NCBI RefSeq assembly: GCF_032854445.1
Contig: NC_088301.1
Coordinates: 6,990,044 to 7,054,043 of the forward strand
Direction of reading: 5' to 3'
DNA length: 64,000 nucleotides
From: Liolophura sinensis
Lineage: Eukaryota > Mollusca > Polyplacophora > Chitonida > Chitonidae
Shown here: piece by piece, positions 23,823 to 38,800 of the stretch
Layout: the number at the start of each line of letters is the position of its first letter
How positions within the stretch are numbered: position 1 is the stretch's first letter
The notes under the pieces: generated by a model
Seen by the model: the letters and a program-made list of their open reading frames with translations, nothing else
Told to the model about the DNA's origin: nothing
Database searches by the model: none
Position numbers and translations under genes: made by a program

Positions 23823-26800
23823 ATGACCAACAGGAGACAGCTGGGTTCAGGTATCTCTTTTGTATATTTTACAGTTGTGCATAGATTTCTGTGAACTATG
23901 TTTATGTGGGACAATTAGGCTTTGATATCCAATCCCAAAATCATCATTGAAATAATTGATTGTATTTGTGTTGTTGAAACTAAATAAGACATGCAGTTTA
24001 CTGAAGTGTAGATCATTATTGTGATTTCAGCTGCTGGGCGACCACCAGGAACTGCCACAAGGCTGACCACAGCAATGGTAAGGCTTCATGTTCAGTGACT
24101 AGTTATTACAAAGTTTATACTGAATTTTCTCTACAAAATTGTTTTACATCTTGAACATAAATCACTAAAAAACTTAGAAGCATGGTTTGTTCATTTGTTT
24201 AAAGCATTCATCTTGCTGCAGAGAGTCAGACCAAGGCCAACGAGGTTGCAGGTTTGAGTCCAACTTGCACTATTCTAAATCTTAATTCTTTTAAACTGCC
24301 TCGGTGACCAGTATTGAAAACAGTGCTTTAGAGGTCAAGAACATTGAAGAATTACAGTAAGTCAAGAGGTTTGTCAGTTATTAGATCTGAGATTCTTGCC
24401 ATTCTATTAAGCAAATCTTCCGAAGTACAGACCTGTTCTCTTCCATTCACTAACCTGGAACTCAGTCTTTTTAAGAGTGCGGCTCTCAACTTGTCATAGC
24501 TCCGCACTACAAAAAAAGGTTTCCTTTACTCTTGAAGTATTTCTGACATCATATTGTTTAGTTATTCATGAATATTAATGATAAGGGAATTAGCCCAGCG
24601 AAACCAAGCCCACCGAAACCAAGCCCACCCAAGAGTCATGTGATTAAAAAATAATTGCGACTGTATGGTTTTTATTTTTCACTGATAATGAAGTGATATG
24701 AATTCTGAATATACTTCAAAATTATTGGAAGCCTAGATGTTTGTGGCATACAGCTTTTACACTTTGAGGACAGCACAGCTTAGTAATTGTAACGATTCAT
24801 AGTCGATAATATGTTGGGAAGCCAAGCTGGGAACATGGCAAACTTATCTCAAAGCTGACCTCTGTCCTAAAAGTGAAAATGTCTTTAATATCATGTATAC
24901 ACAGTAAATAAGTAAACTTAAATAATATACTATAATATGTTTTTAAATTGACAGAACCCTGGCACAGCCAGACCTGGTACCAGAGGTGGTCAGGGGGGTG
25001 GAGTGGGTAAGTCTGACATCTGATTGATTATATACTTATACCAGGTTGCTTAGTATGGGGCCATGAAAATGTGGAAAAGGTTAAAATTGAAAGTTTTGAA
25101 AAGCTGGGAAATTCAAGCGTTTTTGTAGCTAGGCCTGGGAAAGATTAGAAATGAGGCACCATTTTGGCACATGCATGCATTACAGAAGGGGAGTAACTTT
25201 ATAGTTTATGTGTACATACAGTGAAATTTTCTTGGGAGAAATTTGTTTTTCAGCATCTTTGAAATTGCTGACTTGCTGGGTTCAACTGGGTTCAATTTTA
25301 ATTATATTGATTCTGCTTCCTTGCACTTGGTGTAGTTTGAATATGCATACCATAACTCGTACCATAAATATAAAGGATGTTTAAAGAGCTACTTCAGTGC
25401 CAAGACCTATATGTCTTAAAAGCAGGGTGAAGTAATAAGAGGGGAGATAATCTGAATTGCTTTCACAAATTGTTAAAAAAAGTTACATTGTATGAAAACC
25501 GCTGTTGTTTTACTTTATAGTTTTGAAGGATAATACGGAAACAAAAGTTTTCTGTCGTTTCCAATTTGGCATGGTATGACATCATGCCTGAACACTTGAT
25601 GTCATACTTTCAAACGCACATGACGCCATTCCAGCATAAATGACTTACTCAACGTCTCATCTGCCTGATTCATTGTCACACAAGGAATATTATCACGTCA
25701 AATTTTATGGAAACTGCAGAAGATTTTGTTTTTGAGAACTCTTCACATTTTGAGGTTAGTGGTAATTATTGTAAATATTTTTGAACCTTGGTGGTAGCTC
25801 TATTCCATAGGGTACCCTTTGTGTCATTTTACTAATTCTGTCTGGTTTCTCTTAAGACTGAAGTAGCACTTTAAGGCAAAAACAGTTTCATCATGAAGCT
25901 AAATTATAAGATTGGTCAAGAAAATGGAAAGAGTGCTTGTTCAGATTGCTAACTGCATGAATACCTGTAAATGTATGTTATGTTTGTGTCAGCCCTGAAC
26001 ACAACAGTGAATGTAGTGGACCGACCGATGACACAGCAAGGTCTGGGCGGCATGAAGACGGCTGCTAAAGGTAAGCAACTTCTCTGACATACATGTATCT
26101 GCCATTATCCTGGAAGGGTTAATAGATGTCCAGGTCCCTATCCACTTTGATCCAAGGCTAAGTGACAGGCAAAAGGAAAACATCATCCTGTGTGCTCAGA
26201 ATATAACAGAAATAACAACATGAAACAGGCTCATTGTTCCCATGCTTTAAACAGATAATGTTATATTTGTAAGTGATGATGTCAATGAAATTTTAATCAG
26301 CTGCTACTTATGTGTGTGTCATTATTTTTTGAAGGTCAGCGACAGGTGCAGGACAGGTCATACTTCCTTGGTCTTATCAGGTACATGTATGCTTGTTGAC
26401 TAGCCTAAATGACCTAAAATTTCGCCCACAAAAGTGCCTTTTTAAAGGCAAATAAATGTCACAAAATGTTGTTTTTGGTGCTGAACTTACAATTTTCCAG
26501 TAGAATATCATCCCATTTTCTGAGCAAACCTTATGAAATCAGTAGAGCTTTCAAAATCAGGAAATATTGGCAAGTTAGTCATGGACGAAATTTATGGTCA
26601 TTTAGGATAATCTACAAGGTGCTATGCTCGGAACGTTGGGGGAAGTGATTTTAGACAAAGTAGAAAACTTTAGACAGTTATTAACTTTGAGGATGGACAG
26701 TGATGGTGACATCACTCTGTACATCCTCACTGAAGAAGGTCACCAAATTTTAATCCAACTTTGTCTTACATGAATCCATGGTAATCCAATTTCAGATTCC

Positions 26801-29800
26801 CTGTTCCCTGGGGAAGTAAGTGATAAAATGTATTCTGTATTAGAGATGTAAGTTGTGCCATCTGGCCAATCTTGTGGTCTGCTTGCTGTGCCAAAGACTG
26901 GCCTAGTATTGAATTACTCCATGTAACTCTGAGGTGAGTTACTCCATGTAACTCTGAGGTGAGTTACTCCATGTAACTCTGAGGTGAGTTACTCCATGTA
27001 ACTCTGAGGTGAGTTACTACATGTAACTCAGAGGTTTCTTCATGGTGTGGCATTTGAAAATGATCACACCTACTCCTTCAATCGCAGTTTTCCTGTTGCG
27101 ACTTTCATGCGCCAGCATGTGAAAATGCATGTACCTCTTGACTAAACTGTAATTCAGCCCCACTTTTGTTAGCTTCCCAAAACTATCAAAGAGGTCTGTA
27201 AAATAAATTCAGAAGCTTGAACAGCAGAACAGCTGAAACAGAAATACAATTATCCGTAGTCTAATTTTTGTGTTAGGAGTAATTAATATGCTGTCATTTT
27301 ACATGGGGTATTATTTTTCTTGAAAGGGCCAAAATAACTGAGCTGAACACAGAAGTGGCTAAACTCGCCAAGGAAGTGGAAACTGCCAATGAAGAGAACT
27401 CCAGCTATCTCTCTTATGAGAAAAGGTATAGTAGTTCAATTATGCATGGCTGTAGTAAATCTTTGGTGATATACGTATATCAGTGTCCCGGCTGCAGTGG
27501 CATAGTGGCTAGAGTGTCTGTCATGTAAATGGTAGATCCAGGGTTAAATTGAGTCTTACGTAAGACTTTTGGATCGTTTATCTTCGTACTACATGTACCT
27601 TACTTGGTGCTTAGTTTGAGAAAAATGAACCATGTACTGCTCAGCCTGGTGTCAGTAGAGTGTGACTGGGTGGGGTGTCATGTCTGGTGTCTCCAGTCTA
27701 GTGTTCCAGAAAGGCAGCATTATAAGTATGTCAGCATTGGGTCTGGCCTGCTAGAAGGAGACGTAATCGTGTTATGACCGAAATGGTGTTGAATGTGACT
27801 TTAAACCTGAGTGAAATAAACAGACAAACATCTTTATATATACACGTAGTCTCAGACAGATCTTGTTATTGTGTGGGTTGAGACAAAATAGTACAACCAA
27901 TGAACCACGGGGGACCTTTGTGTCTGATGGGGTTAGCACGCCATCGCGGCTGACAAACCTCCCACCATTGCCGTTGCTTTGAGTTCAAGTCCAGTTCTTG
28001 CTGGCTTCCTCTCCGGCCGTATTTGGGAAGGTCTTCCAGCAAGCTGCGGATGGTCGTGAGTTTCCTCCTACCATAATACTATCCGCTGTCGTATCAGTGA
28101 AATATTTTTGAGTATGGTGTAAACACGATTCGATAAATAAATCAGATAAGCATTGCACCACACTGATTAGAGGCTCCAATGGATGCAAACAGTGTTGCCT
28201 CTTGGTACAAGGCATTGAAGATCAATAGTCAATTATTGATTAATAATCGATGTTGGTAACAGGGCGGAGAAGTTGGCTGCTGAGATCAGAGATTACCAGG
28301 GAGAATTAGGGGACTATAACACGGTAAGTACATCTCCTTTTGAAAGATATTTCTGTCAATTTCAGGCTGAAGTGTCAAGACATGTAGTAATAGGCTCCAT
28401 GAACAGGCCACCTTTCAGAAAAAAAAAAAATATTGTTGAACCCAAAGGTTACCTTGTTGTTGTTTTTTTTTGTCGTTTTGTTCTGACTAATGAAATAAGA
28501 TAGGGGCTTTGAAGAAAGTAAGATTAAAAGAGAGAAATGTGTATGCTGTCAATTATCATGATTATGTGAGTGACAGTGAGGGAGATGGTTTAGACATAAT
28601 CACTAATGTGGTGTTAACAGCACTTAACTGATCTTCACTAATTTTAAAGCATGTGTGTGTGTGTGATGTATTAAAGGAGTGAAATCTCGGAAATCAATGA
28701 AAAAAAAAAGAAGACATGTTAAAACTGAGAGGCTGAGAATTTTAGGTATCTTAAAGTTTACAGTCTCAGAATGTGCAAGTCTGCAGAAATTAGCCATTTA
28801 CAATGTAAATATGGTTATCCCTCTTGGTATTGAAGGGCCAGAAGTGATTTTTTTGACAGTGGCATAATTTTAACTTCTTGGATCCAAATTCAGACTTCAT
28901 TTGTTTCTCTCTAGTCTTTTTTAACATGTGAAATTCACAAGGTTTTCCTGTTTGTGCAAGGGCCCTTCACAAATTTGTTCACATGTTTAAATTGCCTTCT
29001 TGCTGGTTTTACGCAGCCTCAAGTCAGGAGGTTTGTCAGGCATCTGGTAAAAGTGGGTGTTACTCCAGGCATTCTAATTTCTTCCACCCATAAACCTGAC
29101 TGGGAAGGTCTGCCAGCAACCTGCGGATGGTCGTGGGTTTCCCCCCGGGCTCTACTCGGTTTCCACCCACCATAATGCTGGCCGCCGTCGTATAAGTGAA
29201 ATATTCTTGAGTACTGCGTAAAACACCAATCAAATCAAATCAAATAAACCTGACCACCATCATATACTAGTAAATGACAAAGTATGATGTTGCCAGTCAA
29301 TATAAACACCAGTCGAAATAAATAAATAAGGTAATAAACTTTCTATAGTTAACCACCAACCAGAAAAATGAAAGAAGTTGATGTATTTACTGATTCATTA
29401 CAGCTGGTGGATAAACTGAACACAGATGAGGATATACAAGATGTGGAGTTTGACTACAATGAGGTATGGGTGAGGCCTGAGTAATGAGAATTGTGACTGT
29501 ACCTTTATAGTGCTATGTTCCTAATTACTGTTCTGTGTATTATCTTTTTGACATATTTAGGAAAGAAAAAAGAAAATAATTGAATTGTTTAATAGATCAT
29601 GATGGTTTCAAATCTGTATAGATCTCATTCAACATTGTGATCGACATTGTTCTACATTGTAATAGAATATGAAACTTTGTGGTTTTAGAATATAATTTTT
29701 CAGTCTATGACTCAGTGGTGAAATTTCTTTGAGGATGATAACGATAAAATAGATGTTGTGTACTTTCAGCTGAAGTCTCAAAATGACAGAGAAAGTCAAA

Positions 29801-32800
29801 AGATTGAGGAACTCTTTGATATAAAACAAAGGTATGTGAGAAAGTAATGAATACATACATATGTAAGATTTTTATTTTTTAAGAGATTTTGACTTTAAGT
29901 AGCTTTTCTTCTGAAAACCATTTACATGTACATGTGCACGTCTTTCAAAAACTTTTAATGATTACTAATTTTTTGTCTTATTTGGATAGCGTAGGATAAA
30001 TGTTATCTTCTTTTTTCGTCCATTTGGAGGTAATTTAAATATCTTTGCGCTAATTAAATATAATAGAGAGCTTCGAGGAACTATGTCAAACAAGCACGTG
30101 GTCTTAATATATTCTACATATTAAGCTGAAAAGGATGGAATTGTCGATATCCCAAAGGCCAATAACATGTTTTTCTTACATTTTGTTGGCTAGAAAATAT
30201 TGGTCCTTGTCGTGACATAACCTACATACAACATGCTTTAATGGCCGAGCTCCCACTTCTCATAGTTTCATGCCTCAAAAACTAATCCTGCTTTATGTCA
30301 TAGCTTTTTCATGCCATTTGTGATCAAAGATGGCTACCATTGGCCATCTTAACTTTCATTCATCTGCCTGTGACTTGTCCATATTGTGAACGTGATATAT
30401 TAAAATCAAATCTAGGAACTGCATTCATACTTGGGTAGCCCCTTGCCATTGTTGAGAAAATGGGTGAAATTTCCTCTGTGATATGGTCAGACTTTCATTC
30501 GTCTCTCTGTGACCTAGATCGTATCATTGTTGCAAGTTTGGTTGGCATGGACCTTCTCCAGTGCCAGTGAGGTTGTTTGTTCAAGTCCAGCTCTTTCTGC
30601 CTCAGCCGCTGCTTGTCGTCAGGAGGGTTGTCAGGTACATGTATGTAGCCATGGTGGATGGTTTTACTGAGGGTACTGTGGTTTCCTCCACCCAAAAATC
30701 AACCGCCATTGTGTAAGTGAAGCATCCTATGAGTGAAGTGTTAAATTTGATTTTGATTGATGGTTTACACCAAACTCAAGAATATTTCACTGTTATGATC
30801 AGATGGCTTGGAAGAAACAGTGTTAAAAACCAATCAAATAAATAAAAAAAATAAAAATCCAATGCTAACTATTCAGCTTGTTATTACAGCAAAGACGTCC
30901 AAATAAAACAACTGGAGACTGAGCTAGATCAGGAAAAGAGAATGGCTGACAACTTGGTGAATGACATGGTAATGTTGAAACATGTTGTAAAACTGATGAG
31001 CCTAAAATCCTGGTTTTATTAATTTATCAAGTACATGATCGTCAGCTTGCAATCAGAGGAATAGAGAATGTGATAGGCAAAACCTGATATGACAATTTCA
31101 AAGTAATTATTATGATTAGGTTTACGTGGTAGGTTTCAGTGGTAGGTCTAGGGTCTTACACATCTGTCAGAAGGACACAGGTATAGAATGTCGAAAAATT
31201 TTCAAAGACTTTCAAGAAAAATCAGATGATAAAAGGTGAAAGCTAAAATTCCCTGGAACTTCATGGTTTTTACTATTCTTGGGTCTAACCCTGGTTTTTG
31301 TCCCATTATTTTTGAAATATGACTATTCTTTAATAATTCTTTTAATTACAAATTATGGAAACATATTAAATGTTGTGTATGAATTAAACACTAATTTTGA
31401 TTATGAAGTCAGTCATAGGTGAAATAGGGAAGCCTGAAATAAATCTAAATTTTGTTAATTACCAGGAACCTGAAATGAGGCAGAAGTACTTCCATCTGAA
31501 GGACACAAATGAGCACCTGTTAAAACAGCTGGAATCTGGTCAGCAGGAACTGGACACACTCAACACAAAACTGGACAATTTGCAAGAGGTGAGCTGTTCA
31601 GGGAATGTTTATTATGCTGCCTTGAGGAGATGCAGTATTAAAGAGAATAATGTGTAAACAAAAACAAAATTATTGTCACTGTAAAAGACTTTCAGAAATA
31701 AGTTTTAAAATTTATTACTTGAGGCATATACCTGTATTCATTTTGTTAATTTTAATTTCTGTTTAGGAATTATCCATGTCTCAAGTGAAGCAAGAAGCAG
31801 GTAAGCTACAGTATGTGTATGAACTTGATACTTTTAATTGATCATAAATAAATTGAAGAGAGTAGAACAACTTTGAAAATCATGGGCTAATGAATTTGGA
31901 ATTAAGAAAAAAAACAACCTGGGATACACGATGTTAGAGGAACTGGAAGCTAAAAGAAAAGGAAGAACCCAAATATAAAGGTATGCTATGTAAACACAGG
32001 ACAACTATGGACTAACAGGTGAACTCAGGAAAACCTGATTTTGTTTTCAGTTAAATCAGTGATTTGCAGAAAAGGTACACCAAGCATTTTTAGCATTGCA
32101 TTTTTAAACATGTTACTTTTTGTGCTGAAACTTCCATATTTCTAGTAGGATGTCATCCTTCCAAACAAACCTTATAGCACTTTTGTAAAATCAGTAGAAA
32201 TCTCAGAATCAAACAGGGTGTGCAACTTTGTTATGGGCTAATGGGTACGTCATTTACCGTAATACATGAGGTACCCTAAATGATCCAAAATGGGTATGTA
32301 TTGGTTATATAACTACATGTATAAATGCTGTTCTTGTTGTTAGTGCGGTTGTACGAGCAGGTCCATGAGTTGGAGGTGAAGAGAGACAGCTTGCTGGAGG
32401 AGGCGCAGTCTCGTGGAGACCCGGCGCAAGAGCGTGAAAAGCTGCTCAAACAGGTGAAAGAAGATAACCAGGAAATTGCCAGCATGGACAGACAGTACGT
32501 ACACTGTGCTCAAATCTTTCCATGACTTTCATACAATCTTTAATTCAGTAACTTAATTGGGATCCTTCAGTGCTGTAAATTTCATAATTTAGCTCAACAT
32601 AAAATTTGACAGTCGATGTCTGATAGTAGGAACACTACTGCTGTTGGGGTTTGTTATTCAGGAAGTGGCCACGTTTAAATAAAGTACTGTTCATCTCAAA
32701 GGCCACTTCATTCTGATTCAGATTCCAGATATGGTTTTCGTGATATTTCAAGGCATGATTGATGTGGACTAATCAATAGATAGGTAGTTCCACATGTATG

Positions 32801-35800
32801 TTCATGTTGAACGCAGGAGTAAAGCAGAGGATGCTTAACAGCTATTTGAAAGAAAGTATTTTTATGCATAGTTTCTAGTTGTTGATCTGATGAACCTTAA
32901 TTACTTTACTTTTTATTTATTTATTTGATTGGTATTTTACGCCGTACTCAAGAATATTTCACTTAGACGACGGCGGCCAACATTATGGTGGGAGGAAACC
33001 ATGCAGAGGGGGAAACCAGGGGAAAACTACAACCATCGGCAGGTTGCTGGGAGACCTTCCCACATTCCACTTTTTTTTTTTAGCTTTCTTTCACTTTAAA
33101 TGAAGACTGTCTGTAAGACCTTTTTTTTTATCTACAGGGCAAATGAGTTTAGAGAGAAAACCTCCCAAGTTCAGGAAGATATTCGTCAACTTGATATGGA
33201 CATTGAAGAAAATCAAGGTGTTTATATTCACATAGTGTCAGGTTATCCTTGGAGTAGTCTTCTCTGTACAGTGTGGTGATAGATAGCTGCCAACACATGA
33301 TCATGTCCTAAATGATGAAGTTACGAGATACTGTTATCCTTGGAGTAGTCTTCTCTGTACAGAGTGGTGATGGATAGCTGCCAACACATGATCATGTCCT
33401 AAATGATGAAGTTACGAGATACTGTTATCCTTGTAGTAGTCCTCTCTGTACAGTATGGGGATAGATAGCTGCCAACACAAGATCATGTCCTAAATGATGA
33501 CGTTACGAGATACTGTTATCCTTGTAGTAGTCCTCTCTGTACAGTATGGGGATAGATAGCTGCCATCATATGATCATGTCCTAGAAAATGAAGTTACAAG
33601 ATACTGTTATCCTTGGAGTAGTCCTCTCTGTACGGTGTGGTGATAGATAGCTGCCAGCGCATGATCATGTCCTAAATGATGAAGTTACAAGATACAGTTA
33701 TCCTTGGAGTAGTCTTCTCTGTACAGAGTGGTGATAGATAGCTGCCAACACATGATCATGTTCTAAAAAATGAAGTTACGAGATACTGGATTTACAAACA
33801 AGCCTCTAAATAATTTTCTGATAAAGTTGGTGCCTGATATGATTGGCTATTATTTTCGAGCTAGCCATGTGCATTATTATTTTGTGTGAATTACTCATCA
33901 TGTCAGTCCCCTCTAACAGTCCATTGACAAAGGATGCTCTGTGGCTAGAGGTAATATCTTACTATGGCGAATTTATCCCTTTCATATAGGCTAGTCTTTG
34001 TACCTTTGTTTATTTCTCTGTTTCTCTGGACTGTTCAGTCTGAAATAAAAAATTACTATTACTATTATTATTGAAACAGGAACAAAGTTATTTCCAGAAT
34101 TTTTGTCTTGTACCAAACAGTTGGCCTCTGTCAATATAATATTTAGGCAGAACATTTCTCGGTTTTTCTCAGTTTTCTTGCACAAAGTTGGTCCCAGAGG
34201 CCCGTTCTGCAAAGCTATTGAAATGCTGCATATTTACCATGGTGACATAGAAATTGCGCCACGCTTTATGGTTTACGACTGCTTAGTAGAAAGGGCCAAT
34301 GATGTACATTGTTATCAATGTGTATAATCTTTTCACATGCCATACCACCTCCCACCCAATCCCATTGTTCCTTATTCAACAAGTACTGTTTTCTGTTGTA
34401 GGAGAGAGAAACCTTAAGTACAAAGAGCTGAAGAAAAGGGAAGAAACTATGAATGGTAAGATCATTAAGCTGTTAATTGTGCATCTACGTTAACATCGTC
34501 ATACAGAGTGTTGATTCTTACTTCCTCATGTATATGTAGTTGCCAAACATTTCTCATTTATTTGCAAAACAAAATGTCAACAACTACATCTATGAATCTA
34601 AAAGTGCACAGACTGTTATAAAATACTTCCTTATACGGCTGGGGTAATCTTACAACGGGAAAAAGTCAGAAGTTATGTTCACTTGTACCTGTGACCTTGA
34701 TGGTTTTACAGAGTTGGTTAAATTAACGGATTCATGAAAAGGAAGGAAAGTTATTATTTATATCTCTTTATTTTATGCATATTTTCTGTCCGTGGTCAAC
34801 AATGATCTTACTGTGACAGACTGCTGTTGCGTGTAAAAAAAAAAGGCCAAAGCCATTTTACTGCCACACCTCACCTCCCTCTTGTCCCTCGCAATCCCAT
34901 CCCAAGGAGAAATGGTTTTGTACTTTCATATGTAAGGACTCCTCCTGAACTGTATATTAAGAAATAAAAACCATACATTTCATGTATACTTTAAATAGCT
35001 TTGTTGCTACAATAAAAATACTTCTGGAGGAGTGTTGTATTGCTTTGCATGTTCTTAATACCTTTTTTTTTGTATTTGTATATTGCCTCTAATTTTGACA
35101 GAATTCCTGAACACATTTGAGGAGACCAAGGTTCAAGAACTGGTAATATCACTATATATTTAAAGAGGCATCTTTTATACTTTAGACACGGCACCCAGGG
35201 GGCGGTTACGATTATTCAGAAACACAGGTGTCGCCAGCTCAACCTAGCCAATCATGTCACGTTATTCACCGTTATTGTTACATGATTGGTCCACATAAGC
35301 TGACGACATTGATGTTTCTGCGTAATCGTAAGTGCCGTAGGTTACAAAAAACATAACTTAAGTACCATTCTCGGTCAGGGAATTCTCTTGCTTCACTTGC
35401 TCTCAGGATCTTGGTGGCAGAATTTACATGTCTTACAAGAATTTCACTGGAGGCCACTTAACTTCCTCCAGTATGATACACATGAAAAAGTGCAGGCCTA
35501 CAAGAAAAGGGGAAGGGAAGTAACCAGTACAACTTGCCTAAGGTTAATTTATTTGATTAGTGTTTTACCCAGTACAAACAAGTATTCACATATAAGACGG
35601 CAGCCAGCATTATGGTGGGAAAAAACCGGGCAGAGCCTGGAGGAAACCCATGACCATCTGCAGGTTGCTGGAAGACCTTCCCACGCATGACCTGAGAGGA
35701 AGCCAGCATGAGACTGGCCTAAGGTGAATGGTTAACTGATGGCTTTCCGGTTTCCTGTAACTATAATACACTGACCATGATATAAGTGAAAAATTCATCA

Positions 35801-38800
35801 GTGTGCTGTTTCACAACAATTAAAAAATTGATATATTCATGTGGACACATTTTGATTACTTGTCAAACAGTTGAGCACTGTATAGGTATGCTAACCAGTT
35901 CTATGCTTGGTTTGTGACAGCTACAAGGTTTATACTCACCATTTATGATGTGGCACTTGATGAAGGATAGGAAGATCTTTATTAAAGAGTCTATACCAGA
36001 GAAAAATAAAGGATCGCCTCAAATCCAGTTGACTTTTTCCTATTCCCTTTGACAAATATCTGCCTTGTCTGATGTGTTCAGAATTGCTATTGAAGTTCTT
36101 AAACTTTATGATGTGGGATGCATTATGACTTTTTCAAATTTTAGAATCATTTTAACACTGTAATAGCACAGATTTACTGAAAGGCAGTAATTCAAGCTAT
36201 TCTTGGTAAATAAAAAAAAGTTTGATTAGCAAATGTGCATTTATTGACAAAACAGCCTCTGTAAAGTGCAGCCTGTGGAGTCTTTGTGTCTTACATCATA
36301 CATGCACATGTTATGTTACACTGCAGCTTATGGTGGAAAATACCTTATCTTTTAGGTTACTCACAGATAATTTGTTTGTTACTGATATATCTTACTTGGA
36401 ACTGAGTTTTAACTGTAGTAAGGAACCCTTATTAAAGGTTTGTTTCAGTAAAATGTTTTGAATTGCATTGTACAGGAAAAGAAGGAGCATTTGGAGCAAA
36501 ATATTGTGGCCTTGTTGGAACACATTAGCAGAGTAAGTAACTTGGTCTCAGCTCTGGAACCCTGGCGTGGCGTGCAATTCTTCATGGCGAGTTGTTAACC
36601 TTGATTCCTCAACCTTTTCGCGTGTGAAAGAGCATCTTTCATTGCAATTTATGCACATTTGTATTGATTTGATTTTCAAGGCAAAACTAATATTCTTGAG
36701 TACGGCGTAGAACACCAATCAAAAAAAAAAAAAAAAAAAATCAAGGCAAAACTCTATTGGTTGGGCTGGCCAATTCCAGGGCGTCAAAAAAAGTATAATT
36801 TTTATCAGTATACACAAAATAATGGCTTCAGAATATGCTTGAATAAACACCTTGCAAATATGCAAAATGGTTGAAGAGTTACAGTACATTTAGTAATAAA
36901 AGGCCCTATTGAGGGTCCTCCTCCCAGTACGCTTTGCCATGCTGATTCCTGGTCCTTGTCATCACAAATGCTCCGATGGTGATGCTCTGCAACCAGGATG
37001 GCCCATTGGTGTTGGTGTAATCTATATATCAAAACTGTTGTTTTTTTTTTACATTTTGTTAATTGTGAATTAAGGGTTCTGTGCTGAACTTTCGGATACT
37101 TAAGCTCATTTTAAACCTGCAGTGAATGATACATTTCTACATTAAATACACATATAGATGTAACAATACATATACTTTCATTTTGAAGGTAGAATGATAC
37201 ATTGTAGCAATGTGATGTCATTGTGCTAATAGCCAATTTAAAAAGACCCCAAATAACCCACCAGAGGTCTTCAATGTTTTTTTGTATTTTTAAATTATTC
37301 GCTGAAAAAAAAATGTACAGCCGGAAATGGCCTTTCAGATGATGTATACATACTTAAGCTGGCCTGTTATTTATAAACAGAGGGCACTGTGTATAAATTT
37401 TAAGCTGTGTGCACAGCCAAATCAGTGACACAGAGGATAGTCTGATCTCTACTGTTTTATCGGCTACAGCAGATCCGACAATAGACTATGGCTGCTCTGG
37501 GAGACGTACAGCCTTTGGTTGGTGGGTTTTTCTTTTAGCTGTTTAACTCCTTAACATCAAACATGGCAAAAAACTAAAACATGTTTCCCTTGGAACAGAG
37601 AGTATTGGACTATACATTCAAACAATGTTTCAGACATTTCTATCATTGTTAACTTGAAAAAGTAAACCTAAACAAAATTTGACCTTTTTTCTGTCCTCAG
37701 AACATGGGTCGCTTTTCCCATCTGCCCTCCCCCAAGGAACTGGCTAGAATGAAGGAGGATCTCTCATTTAAGGCTGGGGAGATGAAGAAATCTGAGGCCA
37801 CAGCATCAGGACTGGCTTCAGGTATGTGTTAGTGCTTGCCCTACACACTTCTGTTGTGTAAATGAAGATCGCCATCAGCTGAAATGGCCTTTGGTTTGTA
37901 TCCGTAAATCCAGTTTCCTTTATTAAGAACCAGCTTTAAAAAATTGATCTTGGGCATATCCTGTGTTTGTCAGAAAAAAAGGAAATTCTAGCAGAAAATG
38001 TTTAGGACTTTATTTATTTATTTATTTATTTGTTTGGTGTTTTATGCCGTACTCATGAATATTTCACTTATACGATGGCGGCCAGCATCATGGTGGGAGG
38101 AAACCGGGCAGAGCCCGGGGGAAACCCACAACGATCCGCAGGTTGCTGCAGACCTTCCCACATACGACCGGAGAGGAAGTCCGCATTAGCTGGACTTGAA
38201 CTCACAGCGACCGCATTGGTGAGAGACTCCTGGGTCATTGGTGTTCAGGTCCATATGAGGACAATTTACTTCCTATTCCTAGGTCTGAGCTGATTGGATT
38301 TCTGGTTTCTAAAGGGCCCAACTGAACTTAGCAGGTTAATCTGTCTTGGCTATTAAATCCACTGTTGGGATTGTGTATGTCACACTCACTTCGTGTTAAT
38401 TATAGCCTTAACTGCAGTGAACGTGGGGGCTTCTGGGGCTCAGTTGGTTAGCGCGCTAGCGCATCGTAATGACCCAGGAATCTCTCAACAATGCCGAGTT
38501 CAAGTGCTGCTTATGCTGGCTCCCTCTCCGGCCGTATGTGGGAAGGTCTGCTAGCAGGTTTTGTGTTCAAGATGACATTTGAGCTACTTACATGTGTCTT
38601 GAACAAGGAAATCACACAAATTCAGTTCTATAATATAATGCAAACAGCCTTGTCAGGACTGTGATGGATTTTGTGGCTGTCTTCAGAGAACGACAAGTTA
38701 CAGCAGGACTTGCATAAGGTGGAACAGCTGGAAAATAAGATGACCTCAGAGATGGCTATCATCAAAGAGAAGATAGAGGCTATGGAGAAAGAGCTGGTCG

